Source: an uncultured Lachnospiraceae bacterium (GTDB taxonomy: Bacteria > Bacillota > Clostridia > Lachnospirales > Lachnospiraceae). Taken from it: DNA of 64,000 nucleotides. Positions within the stretch are counted from its first letter, which is position 1; each line of letters starts with the position of its first letter. The notes beneath the pieces are model-generated. The model was not told where the DNA came from and did no database searches. It saw only the letters and a program-made list of their open reading frames with translations. The stretch lies in the NCBI GenBank assembly GCA_910586705.1, contig CAJUJK010000001.1, positions 64,244-128,243 on the forward strand, written 5' to 3'. Below, piece after piece: positions 42,479 through 52,263 of this stretch. The translations under genes and the position numbers were made by a program.

Positions 42479-43420
42479 ATGATATTTGATTGTGTTCCCT
42501 TTTTCAACGAACTGGATATTCTGAAGCTCAGAATGCAGATTATGGCGCCCTATGTGGATTTTTTTGTGATCGAGGAAGCTTCCGTCACGTTTTCGGGGGA
42601 GCCGAAGCAGATGATTTTCGCGGAGAACAGGCATCTGTTTGCGGAGTATGAGAAAAAGATACGGTATGTGGCGGTGGAGGATTCGCCCATGGAGGGGGTC
42701 ACCACCCACGAGCGGGACAAGTACCAGAAAAACCAACTGCTCCGCGCCCTGTCAGACTGCAGACCGGACGATATCATCATTTTCAGCGACGTGGATGAGA
42801 TACCGAACCCGGAGACTCTTGTCAGGCTGATCGAGGCGTTTGAGCCGGGAAACATATACCATCTGGCGCAGCGGATGTTTTACTGCTTTTTAAATATGGA
42901 GGAAGTGTCCGGGAATCTTCTGTCCATTACGGGGGAATTTCCGGGCGTGGAGAGAAGACAGTGGCTCGGCACGAAGATCTGCAGTTTCTCACAACTGCCG
43001 GAGGAAGGGATCGTGTACTTGCGGGAGGTATCGCCGGAAGATAAGCGCAGCGTGCGCGTCGCGGACGGCGGCTGGCATTTTGGCTATATGGGCGGCGACG
43101 GGGAGCGGGATGTGGCGAAACGCATCGGCGTGAAGGTGCAGGCGGCTGCCCATTCAGAATATAATAGCAAGCGTTATTTAAATGAGGCGGTGGACAGGCT
43201 GCTCTGCGGCGAGGATATTTTCGACCGGGACGCAAAATTTGTGCGGGTGGAGATCGACGAAAGCTTTCCCGCTTATCTGCGGGCGCACAGGGAAGAGTAC
43301 GATTTTCTGATTGCCCCCGAGATCAGCCCGGCTGGCATTTTATGGAAGCGGGCGCTCCTTGCGGCAAAACAGTGGCTGCGCAGGGCGCATGGCATGGCGG
43401 CGCGGGTGCTGCGGCGTTAA
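42479..43420 (+). CDS. GT17-family glycosyltransferase
   Basis: This 313-residue protein has the GT17 hallmarks: MIFDCVPFFNELDILKLRM at the start, FFVIEEASVTFSGEPK, and IIFSDVDEIPNPE near residue 103 as the DXD metal site. GT17 was named for the eukaryotic bisecting N-acetylglucosaminyltransferase, and bacterial members lie in surface glycan clusters with unknown acceptors. AAAGGAT upstream gives the ribosome site. The long hairpin ends 19 bases before the start. Confidence 0.82.
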   Translation: MIFDCVPFFNELDILKLRMQIMAPYVDFFVIEEASVTFSGEPKQMIFAENRHLFAEYEKKIRYVAVEDSPMEGVTTHERDKYQKNQLLRALSDCRPDDIIIFSDVDEIPNPETLVRLIEAFEPGNIYHLAQRMFYCFLNMEEVSGNLLSITGEFPGVERRQWLGTKICSFSQLPEEGIVYLREVSPEDKRSVRVADGGWHFGYMGGDGERDVAKRIGVKVQAAAHSEYNSKRYLNEAVDRLLCGEDIFDRDAKFVRVEIDESFPAYLRAHREEYDFLIAPEISPAGILWKRALLAAKQWLRRAHGMAARVLRR

Positions 43421-43478
43421 CAGTGTGAGAAAGAAGCGGCACATTTTCGGTGCGGTACGCTTCGGAATGGAAGGAAAT

Positions 43479-44708
43479 ATGCGGAAGAACATTTACAGGC
43501 GGCTGCGGGAGGAAAGCCCGGTTCCCCGCCTTGCTTTCTATATCGGACTGACCATAGAGCTTTTGATGGTGATGATCGACAAGAGCAATTATATCAATCC
43601 CATCGAGGGGTATCTGTTTCGGCTGACGTTCCTTCTGTTTGCGTGCAAACTCCTGCTTACCCGCTATGAGAGGCGTGAGTGGGCGCTTATATTTGTGATG
43701 GAGGCGGTGGGCTTTGTTTCCTACCGGGTGACCGGCGCCAACGATATCATCCGCGTGGTGACTTTTGTGGCGGCGTGTAAAGGTATGCCTTTGAAAGAAG
43801 TGTTGAAGTATACGTTTTATGTGACACTGGCAGGGTGTCTTGTCATTGTTGCCCTCTCCGTGACGGGGATATACGGGGATATCAGCCTGACGCAGGCTTT
43901 CGGGCATGAGTCGCTGGAGGATACGGTCTATATCGGGGAGGAGGCGACGCCGGAAACCCGCTATACGCTTGGCATGGGACATCCGAACGCACTTTCCTGC
44001 ATGTTTTTTATGCTGGCGGCTCTGGGCGTTTATGTCTGGTTTGACCGGATGAAATGGTACAGTTATCTGTTTCTGATGCTGTTAAACGTGGGCGTTTATC
44101 TGCTGACCCGCTCCAAGACCAGTATGCTGATCACGGCGGCATTCCTCCTCGGCGCCTGTCTTTTTACCTTTGCGAAAAGTCTGGGGAAGATGACGGTTTT
44201 CTATGTCTGCGGTCTGCTCGTGTTCCTTCTGTGCATCGCTTTTTCCGTGGACGCGGCGGTATGTGCCGAACGGGTGAGGGAAGCGAAGTGGAATGAGTTT
44301 TTCTATCTGAATCCGGGAGATAATGAACATATCGTCATGCTTGGCAGAATCGACCGCCATATCAGCGGCAGGATCGTTTCCCTGACGGACTCTGCCAACA
44401 ACGACGGCATGATACAGACATGGTCGGCTTTTTCCTGTGAAAACAATATGAATTATTATTTTGACATGGGCTGGGTTAAGGTGTTTTACCGTTACGGTGT
44501 GATTCCGGGTATCTTGTATGTGGCGGCGAACCTGCTTCTTCTGTGGCAGATCTGGCGCAGGAGAGACGCCTGCGGGCTGACGCTTTTTGTCATGTTTGCG
44601 GTATATACGGTGGTGGAGGCGCATCTGATTTCTGTCTATATCGGCAGGAATTATCTGCTGATGATGCTGGGGTGCGAGGCGGCGCTTCCGAAGAACGGCA
44701 AAAGCTGA
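43479..44708 (+). CDS. Wzy-like polysaccharide polymerase
   Basis: The protein has about 409 residues and roughly 10 hydrophobic segments. Segment LGMGHPNALSCMFFML near 167 and a following loop with HISGRIVSLTDSANNDG resemble the Wzy/EpsG-type polymerases of Firmicutes, and the C-terminal loop FDMGWVKVFYRYGVIPG is typical. It should polymerise lipid-linked repeat units outside the membrane. The protein at 54991 shares the GxxHPN motif and the KGMPLKEVLKY/KDIPMKKVLH segment, so they are paralogues. ATG 43479 with GGAAGGA upstream is chosen. ATG 43467 is an alternative. It opens the second assembly module. Confidence 0.75.
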   Translation: MRKNIYRRLREESPVPRLAFYIGLTIELLMVMIDKSNYINPIEGYLFRLTFLLFACKLLLTRYERREWALIFVMEAVGFVSYRVTGANDIIRVVTFVAACKGMPLKEVLKYTFYVTLAGCLVIVALSVTGIYGDISLTQAFGHESLEDTVYIGEEATPETRYTLGMGHPNALSCMFFMLAALGVYVWFDRMKWYSYLFLMLLNVGVYLLTRSKTSMLITAAFLLGACLFTFAKSLGKMTVFYVCGLLVFLLCIAFSVDAAVCAERVREAKWNEFFYLNPGDNEHIVMLGRIDRHISGRIVSLTDSANNDGMIQTWSAFSCENNMNYYFDMGWVKVFYRYGVIPGILYVAANLLLLWQIWRRRDACGLTLFVMFAVYTVVEAHLISVYIGRNYLLMMLGCEAALPKNGKS

Positions 44709-44791
44709 GGACTGCGGATTTTAACCGTCGGTGGCGGGAAAAGGAAGTTTGTGGTAAAATATATACCGAAATCAAAACTTGAGGTATTTTT

Positions 44792-46204
44792 ATGAATCGT
44801 AGAATGAAATTGATCGAGAGCTACCTGCTGCTCTTAACGGACCTGTGCAGCATAGCTTTTGCCTACATCATAGCCATCCTGATACGTTACCAGAAATTTT
44901 CCAGAGTCATGGAGCCGGAACTTCACTTCGTGGTGTGTATCGGATTTCTGCTGTTCTGTACGATTTACAGCTTCCTGTTTGACTGGAACAGGGAGTTTAT
45001 AAAAAGAGGCGTTCTCGTCGAATTTATAGCGGTTACCAAATTCAACGTCTTTATGGAGCTGTCCGTGATGGCGCTTCTTTTCATGCTGCAAAAGAGTGCG
45101 GCTGTTTCCCGTCTGGTCATGGGATATTTTGCCATTCTGAATATTTTTATCGTATGGCTTGTCAGACTCGCCATGAAGAAAGCGCTGCGGGTCTGGTTCA
45201 CAGCCAAGTCCAACATTGTCAAAATTATGATTGTCACGAAAGACGCGGTGATGGAAAAGACGCTGTCCAAGCTGAAGGCGTCCATGGACATCAACTATGA
45301 GATTGTGGCGCTGGCATGTGTGGACAAGGACAGGAAGGGCGAAACGGTGGAGGGCGTTCCCGTAAACGCGAACCGGGATAATGTGCTTCCCCTGGCAAGG
45401 CAGATGCCTCTCGACGAGGTATTTATCAGCCTGCCGGACGAGGATATGGCTTATGTGAAGCATATCATCTATGATCTGGAGTCGATGGGCGTGGCGTGCC
45501 ACTACAATATTGACATCATAGAAAGACCGAGCAAGGAAGTGCGGGTGGGAAATTTCGCCGGGTTTACGGTGGTGACTTACTCCATCAATCATTTTGACTA
45601 CAGACGTATGATTGTGAAGCGTCTGATCGACATTGTGGGCGGTCTGGTGGGGTGTCTTTTGACGATTGTCATCACGCCTTTTGTGGCGGCTGCCATCAAG
45701 CTGGACTCGCCGGGACCTGTTCTCTTCGCGCAGACCAGAATCGGCAAAAACGGGCGCCGTTTCAAGATTTACAAGTTCCGTTCCATGTATACGGACGCGG
45801 AGGCGAGAAAAAAAGAGCTGGAGACGCAGAATGAAATGCAGGGGCTTATGTTTAAGATGGAGAACGATCCGCGCATCACGAAGGTGGGCAGATTCATCAG
45901 AAAGACAAGCATAGACGAACTGCCGCAGTTTTTTAATATTGTAAAGGGTGATATGAGTCTGGTGGGGACAAGGCCGCCCACGGAGGGCGAGTTTGAGCAG
46001 TACAATTCCCACTACAGGCGCAGGATCAGCATGACGCCGGGACTCACGGGGCTTTGGCAGATCAGCGGCAGAAGCGAGATCGTGGATTTTGACGAGGTCG
46101 TGAAGCTGGATCTGGAATATATCGACAACTGGACGCTGGGACTGGATATCAAAATTCTGTTCCGCACGGTGTGGGTCGTGCTGACGGGCAGGGGGTCTAA
46201 GTAA
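44792..46204 (+). CDS. Polyprenyl glycosylphosphotransferase, long WbaP/EpsE-type
   Basis: The protein of 470 residues has N-terminal hydrophobic segments (about 10-140), a Rossmann-like middle region and the C-terminal bacterial sugar-transferase domain with FKIYKFRSMYTDAEARKK, KTSIDELPQFFNIVKGDMS (catalytic Asp-Glu), VGTRPPTEGE and TPGLTGLWQISGRS. It starts a glycan by loading a hexose-1-phosphate on undecaprenyl phosphate. It is the second initiating transferase in the window (compare 6747), so a second glycan is likely. The 83-base gap upstream shows no clear promoter that I can support. Confidence 0.92.
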   Translation: MNRRMKLIESYLLLLTDLCSIAFAYIIAILIRYQKFSRVMEPELHFVVCIGFLLFCTIYSFLFDWNREFIKRGVLVEFIAVTKFNVFMELSVMALLFMLQKSAAVSRLVMGYFAILNIFIVWLVRLAMKKALRVWFTAKSNIVKIMIVTKDAVMEKTLSKLKASMDINYEIVALACVDKDRKGETVEGVPVNANRDNVLPLARQMPLDEVFISLPDEDMAYVKHIIYDLESMGVACHYNIDIIERPSKEVRVGNFAGFTVVTYSINHFDYRRMIVKRLIDIVGGLVGCLLTIVITPFVAAAIKLDSPGPVLFAQTRIGKNGRRFKIYKFRSMYTDAEARKKELETQNEMQGLMFKMENDPRITKVGRFIRKTSIDELPQFFNIVKGDMSLVGTRPPTEGEFEQYNSHYRRRISMTPGLTGLWQISGRSEIVDFDEVVKLDLEYIDNWTLGLDIKILFRTVWVVLTGRGSK

Positions 46205-46262
46205 GAATCCGCTGTTCAGGCGCCGGCGGCATCGGTTTCATGTGCCAGAGGGAGGTCAGACG

Positions 46263-47321
46263 TTGCATGTATGTATGATTGTGCCGGACGGGGCGGTGAA
46301 GGGCGGTATCGCTTCCGTGGTGAACGGCTATCGGGGAAGCAGTCTGGAAAAACGTTACCGCGTCACCTATATCGAATCCTACCGGAACGGCAGCAGGTGG
46401 GACAAGTTCAGAAAAGCACTGCAAGGGTATGCGGCATTTCTCAGACTGCTTGGAAAAGACCGTCCCGATCTGGTGCATATCCACTCCTCTTTCGGACCCA
46501 GCTTTTATCGGAAGATGCCGTTTATCTATTTGAGCCGGCTTGCTGCAATTCCGGTGGTGAATCATATTCACGGGGCGGAGTTTGACAGGTTCTATGAGAG
46601 GGCGTCTGCCGCCAAAAAGAGGAGGGTGCGCAGGGTTTATCGGAAGTGTACAAGGTTCATCGTGTTATCGGAGGAATGGAAAGAAAAAATAGCGCAGATT
46701 GTTCCGGCGGACAGAATCGACGTGATAGAGAATTATTGTGCCCTGCCCGGGAAACGGGATCATGTGGAGCGGCGAAAGAACCAGATTCTGTTTCTGGGCG
46801 CTCTGGAAGAAAGAAAAGGATGTTATGACATACCTGTCATATTTGAAAGCGTAAAGAAGAAATGCCCGGACGCCCGGCTTGTGATGGCGGGAGATGGGCA
46901 GATGGAGCAGATAAAAGAGGCGTTTCGCAAAAAAAATCTTCTATCCGACGTGGCGTTCACGGGGTGGGTGCGCGGGCGGGAGAAAGAAAAGCTGCTGGCG
47001 CAAAGTGCGGTCTTTCTTTTTCCGAGTTATAATGAAGGTATGCCGATGGCGGTTCTGGAGGCGATGGGCTGTGGACTGGGCATTGTGACAACTACCGTAG
47101 GCGGCATCCCGCAGTTGATCACCCACAAAAAGAGTGGTTTTCTGGAAGCGCCCGGCGATCTGGGCGCTATGGCGGAAGATGTCGGCGCGCTCCTGCAGGA
47201 CGGGGAGTTATGCCGCAGTATGGGAGAGCTGGCAGGGAAGACGGTAGAGCAGAAATATAGTTTGAAGATTCATCTGCAGAAACTGGAAGAGACTTACAGA
47301 AAGGCATGTCTGAAAAAATGA
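46263..47321 (+). CDS. GT4 glycosyltransferase
   Basis: The enzyme has 352 residues. The N-terminal loop is CMIVPDGAVKGGIASVVNGY and an acceptor-side VNHIHGAEFDRFY follows. The donor domain has FLGALEERKGCYDIPVIF and YNEGMPMAVLEAMGCG. The start is taken as TTG 46263 because GGGAGG lies 7-8 bases upstream and no ATG fits. GTG 46242 is possible. It is the first transferase after the initiating enzyme and so may add the second sugar. It overlaps the next gene. Confidence 0.85.
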   Translation: MHVCMIVPDGAVKGGIASVVNGYRGSSLEKRYRVTYIESYRNGSRWDKFRKALQGYAAFLRLLGKDRPDLVHIHSSFGPSFYRKMPFIYLSRLAAIPVVNHIHGAEFDRFYERASAAKKRRVRRVYRKCTRFIVLSEEWKEKIAQIVPADRIDVIENYCALPGKRDHVERRKNQILFLGALEERKGCYDIPVIFESVKKKCPDARLVMAGDGQMEQIKEAFRKKNLLSDVAFTGWVRGREKEKLLAQSAVFLFPSYNEGMPMAVLEAMGCGLGIVTTTVGGIPQLITHKKSGFLEAPGDLGAMAEDVGALLQDGELCRSMGELAGKTVEQKYSLKIHLQKLEETYRKACLKK

Positions 47322-47863
47322 ATGTGATGGTAAAGGCTGCAAAAAGTCTGTTTAAAATAGCGTATTGGAAATGCCGCTACGGATCCCGGCTGAAGATGCC
47401 GTGGATACAGGGATTTGATCGTGTCTATCTGGAACTGTCCAAAAATGGACATATGAGTTTCGGAGAGAGAAACGAGAACCGGGGCAAGATGCATTTCATC
47501 TGCGCAGGGGATGGCAGGCTGGAAATCGGAAACCATGTCATCTATGCGATAGGCGGCTGTATTACGTGTATGGGGCATATCAAAATAGGGGATTACTGCA
47601 GATTGGGCAACAATGTCGTCATTGTTGACCACGACCATAATTTTAAAAGTCAGGACGAGGAGTTTCTGATCGGTGAGATCACAATCGGAAACCGTGTCTG
47701 GATCGGCGCAAACTGCACCATCTTAAAAGGCGTGCATATCGGGGACGACAGTGTGATCGCGGCGGGAAGCGTTATCAATAAAGATGTGCCGGCTCATACA
47801 ATCTGTTACCAGAAAAGAGAAACCGTGTGCGTTCCGATTGCATCAGAGAAAAAGGGAGTATGA
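47318..47863 (+). CDS. Hexapeptide-repeat (LbH) acyltransferase
   Basis: The protein of about 181 residues has a C-terminal left-handed beta-helix with hexapeptide repeats (IGEITIGNRVWIGANC, ILKGVHIGDDSVIAAGSV) and the catalytic-type VDHDHNF. WbbJ/CapG-like enzymes of this size O- or N-acetylate sugars with acetyl-CoA. It lies in the second module, so it probably acetylates that repeat unit or a lipid-linked intermediate. ATG 47318 forms an ATGA overlap with the previous stop. ATG 47306 would have a ribosome site only 2 bases away. Confidence 0.82.
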   Translation: MNVMVKAAKSLFKIAYWKCRYGSRLKMPWIQGFDRVYLELSKNGHMSFGERNENRGKMHFICAGDGRLEIGNHVIYAIGGCITCMGHIKIGDYCRLGNNVVIVDHDHNFKSQDEEFLIGEITIGNRVWIGANCTILKGVHIGDDSVIAAGSVINKDVPAHTICYQKRETVCVPIASEKKGV

Positions 47864-47870
47864 CGAGAAA

Positions 47871-48890
47871 GTGGATCAAATCAGCGTGATTGTCCCGGTT
47901 CACAACGGGGCGTCCTATCTGGAGGAATGTATCGACAGCATTCTGGCGCAAGGCTATGAAGTGCTGGAAGTGCTTATTATAAACGACGGTTCTACGGATG
48001 CTACGGCGGAGGTCTGTGAGCGGCTGAGCGGACAGCATGACTGCCTGCGGGTGATCACGCTGCCGGATCTGGGCGTTTCCGTGGCGCGAAACCGTGGAAT
48101 TGAGCAGGCACGGGGCTCCTATATTATGTTTGTGGACGCTGACGACAGGCTTCGCCCGGGGGTGCTTAAGAGCCTGCACCGGCTGTTGATCCAGACGGAC
48201 AGCGATATGGCGGGCTGCAGCTTTGCCGCATGGGGGACGCCCGGGGAGTGGGAAAAGCTCCGCTTTGGAAAAGAGATGCCGGAAGAGCTGGCAGGCGCCT
48301 ATGCGGGGAAAATATACGACAGGAACTGTTATTTAAAAGAGAATATTCTGCGGGGAAATACCCGCTGCTGGAGTAAGCTCTACAGACGGGAGCTGATCGG
48401 TCAGGTTCGGTTCCGGGAAGGACTGACCATCGGTGAGGACATGCTGTTTCTTGTGGAGCTTCTGCCGCGTATGAGACAGGCGGCGGAGACGGCTTATCCC
48501 GGTTACGGGTATTATCGGAATCCCTCCGGCGCGATGCAAAGACCCTTCACGCCGGACTACATGGACCAGATTTACTGCTGGGAGATGGCGCGCGGACTGA
48601 TCGTGAAAAGAGAGCCGGATCTGTCGGTGCAGGCGGACGCACAGATCATGGTGGCGGTCATGCTGACGGTGGGAAAGATCGCCCTGCTTTCCGGGAGGGA
48701 GCGCCGGCAGGCGAAAGCGTACCTGCGGGTCTGTCACAGAAAGCTCAGAGGAATCGAGGACAGGAGGGCGTGCGATCCTTATCTGCCTGCAGGCTATGGA
48801 ATGAAGGTGCGGCTGTTTGGCGCTCTGCCGTGGCTGTATGTGTGGCTGTATGGATGCCGTAAATTCTTTCGGAATGGAGAAAGTAAATGA
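47871..48890 (+). CDS. GT2 glycosyltransferase
   Basis: The enzyme has 339 residues. ISVIVPVHNGASYLEECIDS, INDGSTDATAEVC and the DXD region YIMFVDADDRLRPGV are present, followed by GEDMLFLVELLPRM. GTG 47871, 7 bases after the previous stop, is the only suitable start near the domain. GGGAG is about 12 bases upstream. It overlaps the next GT2 by 4 bases and the two are similar, so they may have arisen by duplication. Confidence 0.86.
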   Translation: MDQISVIVPVHNGASYLEECIDSILAQGYEVLEVLIINDGSTDATAEVCERLSGQHDCLRVITLPDLGVSVARNRGIEQARGSYIMFVDADDRLRPGVLKSLHRLLIQTDSDMAGCSFAAWGTPGEWEKLRFGKEMPEELAGAYAGKIYDRNCYLKENILRGNTRCWSKLYRRELIGQVRFREGLTIGEDMLFLVELLPRMRQAAETAYPGYGYYRNPSGAMQRPFTPDYMDQIYCWEMARGLIVKREPDLSVQADAQIMVAVMLTVGKIALLSGRERRQAKAYLRVCHRKLRGIEDRRACDPYLPAGYGMKVRLFGALPWLYVWLYGCRKFFRNGESK

Positions 48891-49909
48891 AGAGGACAAA
48901 TCCGTTGATCAGCGTAATTGTGCCGGTCTACAACAAAGAGGCGTATCTGCGGGAGTGTGTGGACAGTATTCTGGAGCAGACTTACCGGCGGATCGAGGTG
49001 ATTCTTGTGGATGATGCGTCCACGGACCAAAGCGGCGCGATCTGCGATGAATTCGGGCAGGCGGATACGCGGGTGCGGGTCATCCACCAGAAGAACGGCG
49101 GACCTACGGCGGCGTGCGCGGCAGGCATGGCGGCGGCGTCCGGCGGATACTATATGTTTGTGGACAGCGACGATTATCTGGAGCCGGAGACGCTTGCCGA
49201 GATGGCGGAGCGTCTGGCGGGCGTGCCGGGCGAGGTCGTCTGCTGTGATCATCTGGTGGAGAAACAGCGGGGCACCGAGCGGGTAAAAAACGGCATCACG
49301 CCCGGCATCTACGAGGGCGACAGACTGCGGGAGCAGATTAAGGCGAGGCTGATCGGCGAGGAGAGGAAAGTCATTCCCCTGTCGCGCTGCATGAAGCTGT
49401 GCGAAAAATCCCTGTTTGCGGGCAATGAAGTGTATTATGACTACAGCCTCCGCTTCGGGGACGATACGAATCTGATGTATCCGGCTCTGCTCGAAAGCAG
49501 CCGGGTGGTTATTATGAAGGATGCCTTCTATTATCATTACCGCTATGTGGAAGGGTCGCTGGTGCATGGCTATGACGCGGGGCTTTTCGCCGGCGTGGAG
49601 CGGCTGATGGCGGCTGTTGGGCGGACGGCGGAGGAGAAAAAAGCGCCGGATGCCGCAGAGGCGGTGGCACGCGAATACTGCTACATGCTTCTGTATGTGA
49701 TGAAGAATGAACTGCGCGCGCCCGGAAAGGACTATCGGAAACGGATTCAGACCATTTTCGGTGAGGGGAAGATCAGGACGATGCTGCAGAATACGCCGGT
49801 TGCGGTGACGGAGCGTTCCAACCAGCTCCTGTATATGGGCATGATGTATCCCGGCGGCGTGCTGCTTCGGGTGCTGCGGCTGATATTGCGCGTCTATGAC
49901 CGAAAGTGA
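48887..49909 (+). CDS. GT2 glycosyltransferase
   Basis: The enzyme has 340 residues. It carries ISVIVPVYNKEAYLRECVDS, LVDDASTDQSG and the DXD segment YMFVDSDDYLEPE near residue 88, then FGDDTNLMYPALLES. The start overlaps the previous stop (ATGA) with GGAGAAAG as ribosome site. Adjacent to another GT2, it probably adds the next residue of the second glycan. Confidence 0.87.
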   Translation: MKRTNPLISVIVPVYNKEAYLRECVDSILEQTYRRIEVILVDDASTDQSGAICDEFGQADTRVRVIHQKNGGPTAACAAGMAAASGGYYMFVDSDDYLEPETLAEMAERLAGVPGEVVCCDHLVEKQRGTERVKNGITPGIYEGDRLREQIKARLIGEERKVIPLSRCMKLCEKSLFAGNEVYYDYSLRFGDDTNLMYPALLESSRVVIMKDAFYYHYRYVEGSLVHGYDAGLFAGVERLMAAVGRTAEEKKAPDAAEAVAREYCYMLLYVMKNELRAPGKDYRKRIQTIFGEGKIRTMLQNTPVAVTERSNQLLYMGMMYPGGVLLRVLRLILRVYDRK

Positions 49910-49981
49910 CTGGACAGGAAATGATACGATACGGCAACGCGCTTTATGGGGGAATCAGTGGGGGACAAAACGGAGGCAGAC

Positions 49982-50893
49982 ATGATTATTGTAAGGGTCA
50001 TGGGCGGGCTGGGCAACCAGCTGCAGCAGTACGCGCTGTGCAGAAAATTCCAGAGTCTGGGTGTGGAGGCAAAGCTGGATCTTTCGTGGTTTTCGCAAAA
50101 ATCACAGGAGGAGGCTGCGGCGCCCAGAAAGTATGCGCTCCCCGATTTTGAAGGGCTGCCGTTACAGACAGCTTCCGCGGAGGAAGTGCGGTCGCTTCTC
50201 GGGAGAGCTTACGAGGAGCGGGCAGGGCTGGCGGAAAAAGTGAAAAAGAGACTTTTGCCGGAAAAAGCGCCTCTGTTTGAGGAATCGGAGATGTATCACC
50301 CGCAGATTTTCTCATGGCGGAACCGTTATCTGGCTGGATATTGGGCTTGTGAGGCATACTATGCGGATATTCTGGGCAGGCTCCGGGAGGAGATCCGTTT
50401 TCCCGGGAGCGGTGACGCAAGGAACGGGGAGATTATGGCGGAAATGGCGGCGCAGCCTTCCGTCAGCATTCACGTCCGCAGGGGGGATTATCTGGACGAT
50501 GCCAATGCGGCAATGTTCGGCGGGATCTGTACGGAAGCTTATTATGACAGTTGTGTCAATTATATAAAAGAGAAGTGCCCCGGCGCGGTTTTCTATGTGT
50601 TCTCGGACGACGCGGATTATGTGCGGGCGCATTTTTCCGGCGGGGAATTTCACGTTGTGGACTGGAACAGGGGAGCGGACAGTTTTTACGATATGCTGCT
50701 GATGAGCTGCTGTAAGCACAATATATGCGCCAACAGCACGTTCAGTTTCTGGGGGGCGCGGCTAAACGGAAATCCCGGCAGGATCATGCTGCGGCCGTCC
50801 ATTCACAAAAATACCCAGACCTGCGTCCCGGAACAGATGAAAAAGCTGTGGGCGGGATGGACCCTTGTCACCCCGGCGGGCGTGGTCATTTGA
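49982..50893 (+). CDS. GT11 alpha-1,2-fucosyltransferase-like glycosyltransferase
   Basis: The enzyme has 303 residues. It carries IVRVMGGLGNQLQQYALCRK, SIHVRRGDYLDD near residue 161 and ICANSTFSFWGARLN near 248, all standard GT11 motifs. ATG 49982 (GGAGG 6 bases upstream) is preferred to the in-frame start at 49946. It is the second classical GT11 in the window and sits in the second module, which suggests that both glycans carry a fucose-like branch. The next gene follows after 55 bases. Confidence 0.89.
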   Translation: MIIVRVMGGLGNQLQQYALCRKFQSLGVEAKLDLSWFSQKSQEEAAAPRKYALPDFEGLPLQTASAEEVRSLLGRAYEERAGLAEKVKKRLLPEKAPLFEESEMYHPQIFSWRNRYLAGYWACEAYYADILGRLREEIRFPGSGDARNGEIMAEMAAQPSVSIHVRRGDYLDDANAAMFGGICTEAYYDSCVNYIKEKCPGAVFYVFSDDADYVRAHFSGGEFHVVDWNRGADSFYDMLLMSCCKHNICANSTFSFWGARLNGNPGRIMLRPSIHKNTQTCVPEQMKKLWAGWTLVTPAGVVI

Positions 50894-50948
50894 TATAAAG
50901 GGGAAATAATGATATACTTTTCGTAAAGAAAATCTGAAAGGCATTTAT

Positions 50949-52163
50949 ATGGCGTACGACAACGACAAAATTGTGATGTATTTGCATGGCGGCAGCGGCA
51001 ATCACGGCTGTGAGGCGATTGTCAACAGCACCTGTCATATGTTAGAAGAAATCCCGAAGCTCCTTGTGACCAACAGCGAGCAGGAGGACAGGCACTACTC
51101 GGTGGAATCTCTCTGCGATATTTTACAGGAGCGCAAGATCGCGGAGCATTTTTTTGCACATGTCTGGTACTATGTCTGGCGGAAGGTTTTTCACGACCCC
51201 GAATCCTTTATGCGCTATCGGTTCCGCGAGGTGATGGGCAAAAATCTGGCGCCGCTCTATCTCTCCATCGGCGGGGATATGTACTGCTACGAACTCTCGA
51301 TGCGGGAGGCGATTACGGCGAACAGCGCGTTTAACAGGGCGGGGGCGAAGACGGTTCTCTGGGGCTGTTCCCTTGAGCCGGAACTTCTGGAGAAGCCGGA
51401 AGTGGTGGAGGACATGAAGCGGTACGTGCTCATTACCCCGCGGGAATCGATCACGACAGCGGCGCTTGCGGCAGCCGGGGTGAAGGAGAATGTGAAGCAG
51501 TTTCCCGATCCCGCCTTTGCGCTGGAGCCGGAAGAGACAAAACTGCCTTACGGTTTCAGCGAGGGAAATACCATCGGTATCAACATCAGCCCCATGATTC
51601 TCAAATATGAGGAAAAAAGCGGCATCACTATTATGAACTACAGGAAGCTGATCGACCATATTCTGGAGACGACGGACTGCCATATCGCGCTGGTTCCCCA
51701 TGTCATGTGGAAAAACAATGACGACAGACTGACGATACATGAACTGTACGGCGTCTATCAAGGGAATGACCGGGTGGTGAAGTTTGAGGATATGTCCTGT
51801 CAGAAGATCAAATATGTGATTTCCAAGTGCCGTGCCTTTATCGGGGCGAGGACGCACGCCACCATTGCGGCATACTCTTCCATGGTTCCTACGCTGGTGG
51901 TGGGCTATTCCGTGAAGGCGAAAGGGATCGCGCAGGATATTTTTGGCACATGGGAAAACTATGTGCTGCCCGTGCAGACGCTTTTAAGCCCGGAGGAGCT
52001 GATCGGCGCCTTTGAGTGGATGATGGAGAGAGAGGATGAAATCCGGACACAACTGCAGAAGGTGATGCCGGACTACTGCAAAAAGGCAGCCGGGGCGGGG
52101 GAGGAGATCCGAAAGCTATGGAATGACTTGCACGTAGCTTTGAAACCACAGCAGCCAGAGTGA
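50949..52163 (+). CDS. Polysaccharide pyruvyl transferase family protein
   Basis: The protein of 404 residues has the CsaB/ExoV-type GT-B-like fold. HGGSGNHGCEAIVNS lies at residues 13-27, SIGGDMYCYE near 100, NISPMILKY near 215, and GARTHATIAAYSSMVP near 298 carries the conserved Arg-His. Family members add pyruvate from phosphoenolpyruvate as a ketal on hexoses and give negative charge. It sits between a GT11 and the Wzx flippase, consistent with modification of the lipid-linked unit before export. Confidence 0.85.
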   Translation: MAYDNDKIVMYLHGGSGNHGCEAIVNSTCHMLEEIPKLLVTNSEQEDRHYSVESLCDILQERKIAEHFFAHVWYYVWRKVFHDPESFMRYRFREVMGKNLAPLYLSIGGDMYCYELSMREAITANSAFNRAGAKTVLWGCSLEPELLEKPEVVEDMKRYVLITPRESITTAALAAAGVKENVKQFPDPAFALEPEETKLPYGFSEGNTIGINISPMILKYEEKSGITIMNYRKLIDHILETTDCHIALVPHVMWKNNDDRLTIHELYGVYQGNDRVVKFEDMSCQKIKYVISKCRAFIGARTHATIAAYSSMVPTLVVGYSVKAKGIAQDIFGTWENYVLPVQTLLSPEELIGAFEWMMEREDEIRTQLQKVMPDYCKKAAGAGEEIRKLWNDLHVALKPQQPE

Positions 52164-52263
52164 AAACCGCGGATTTTGCCGGGAGCGATGCACAAGCCGG
52201 AAAGCGCGGAAAACGACGGGAGGCAGCAGCCGACACGCAGGATGGCATGAAAGTGAACAAACT

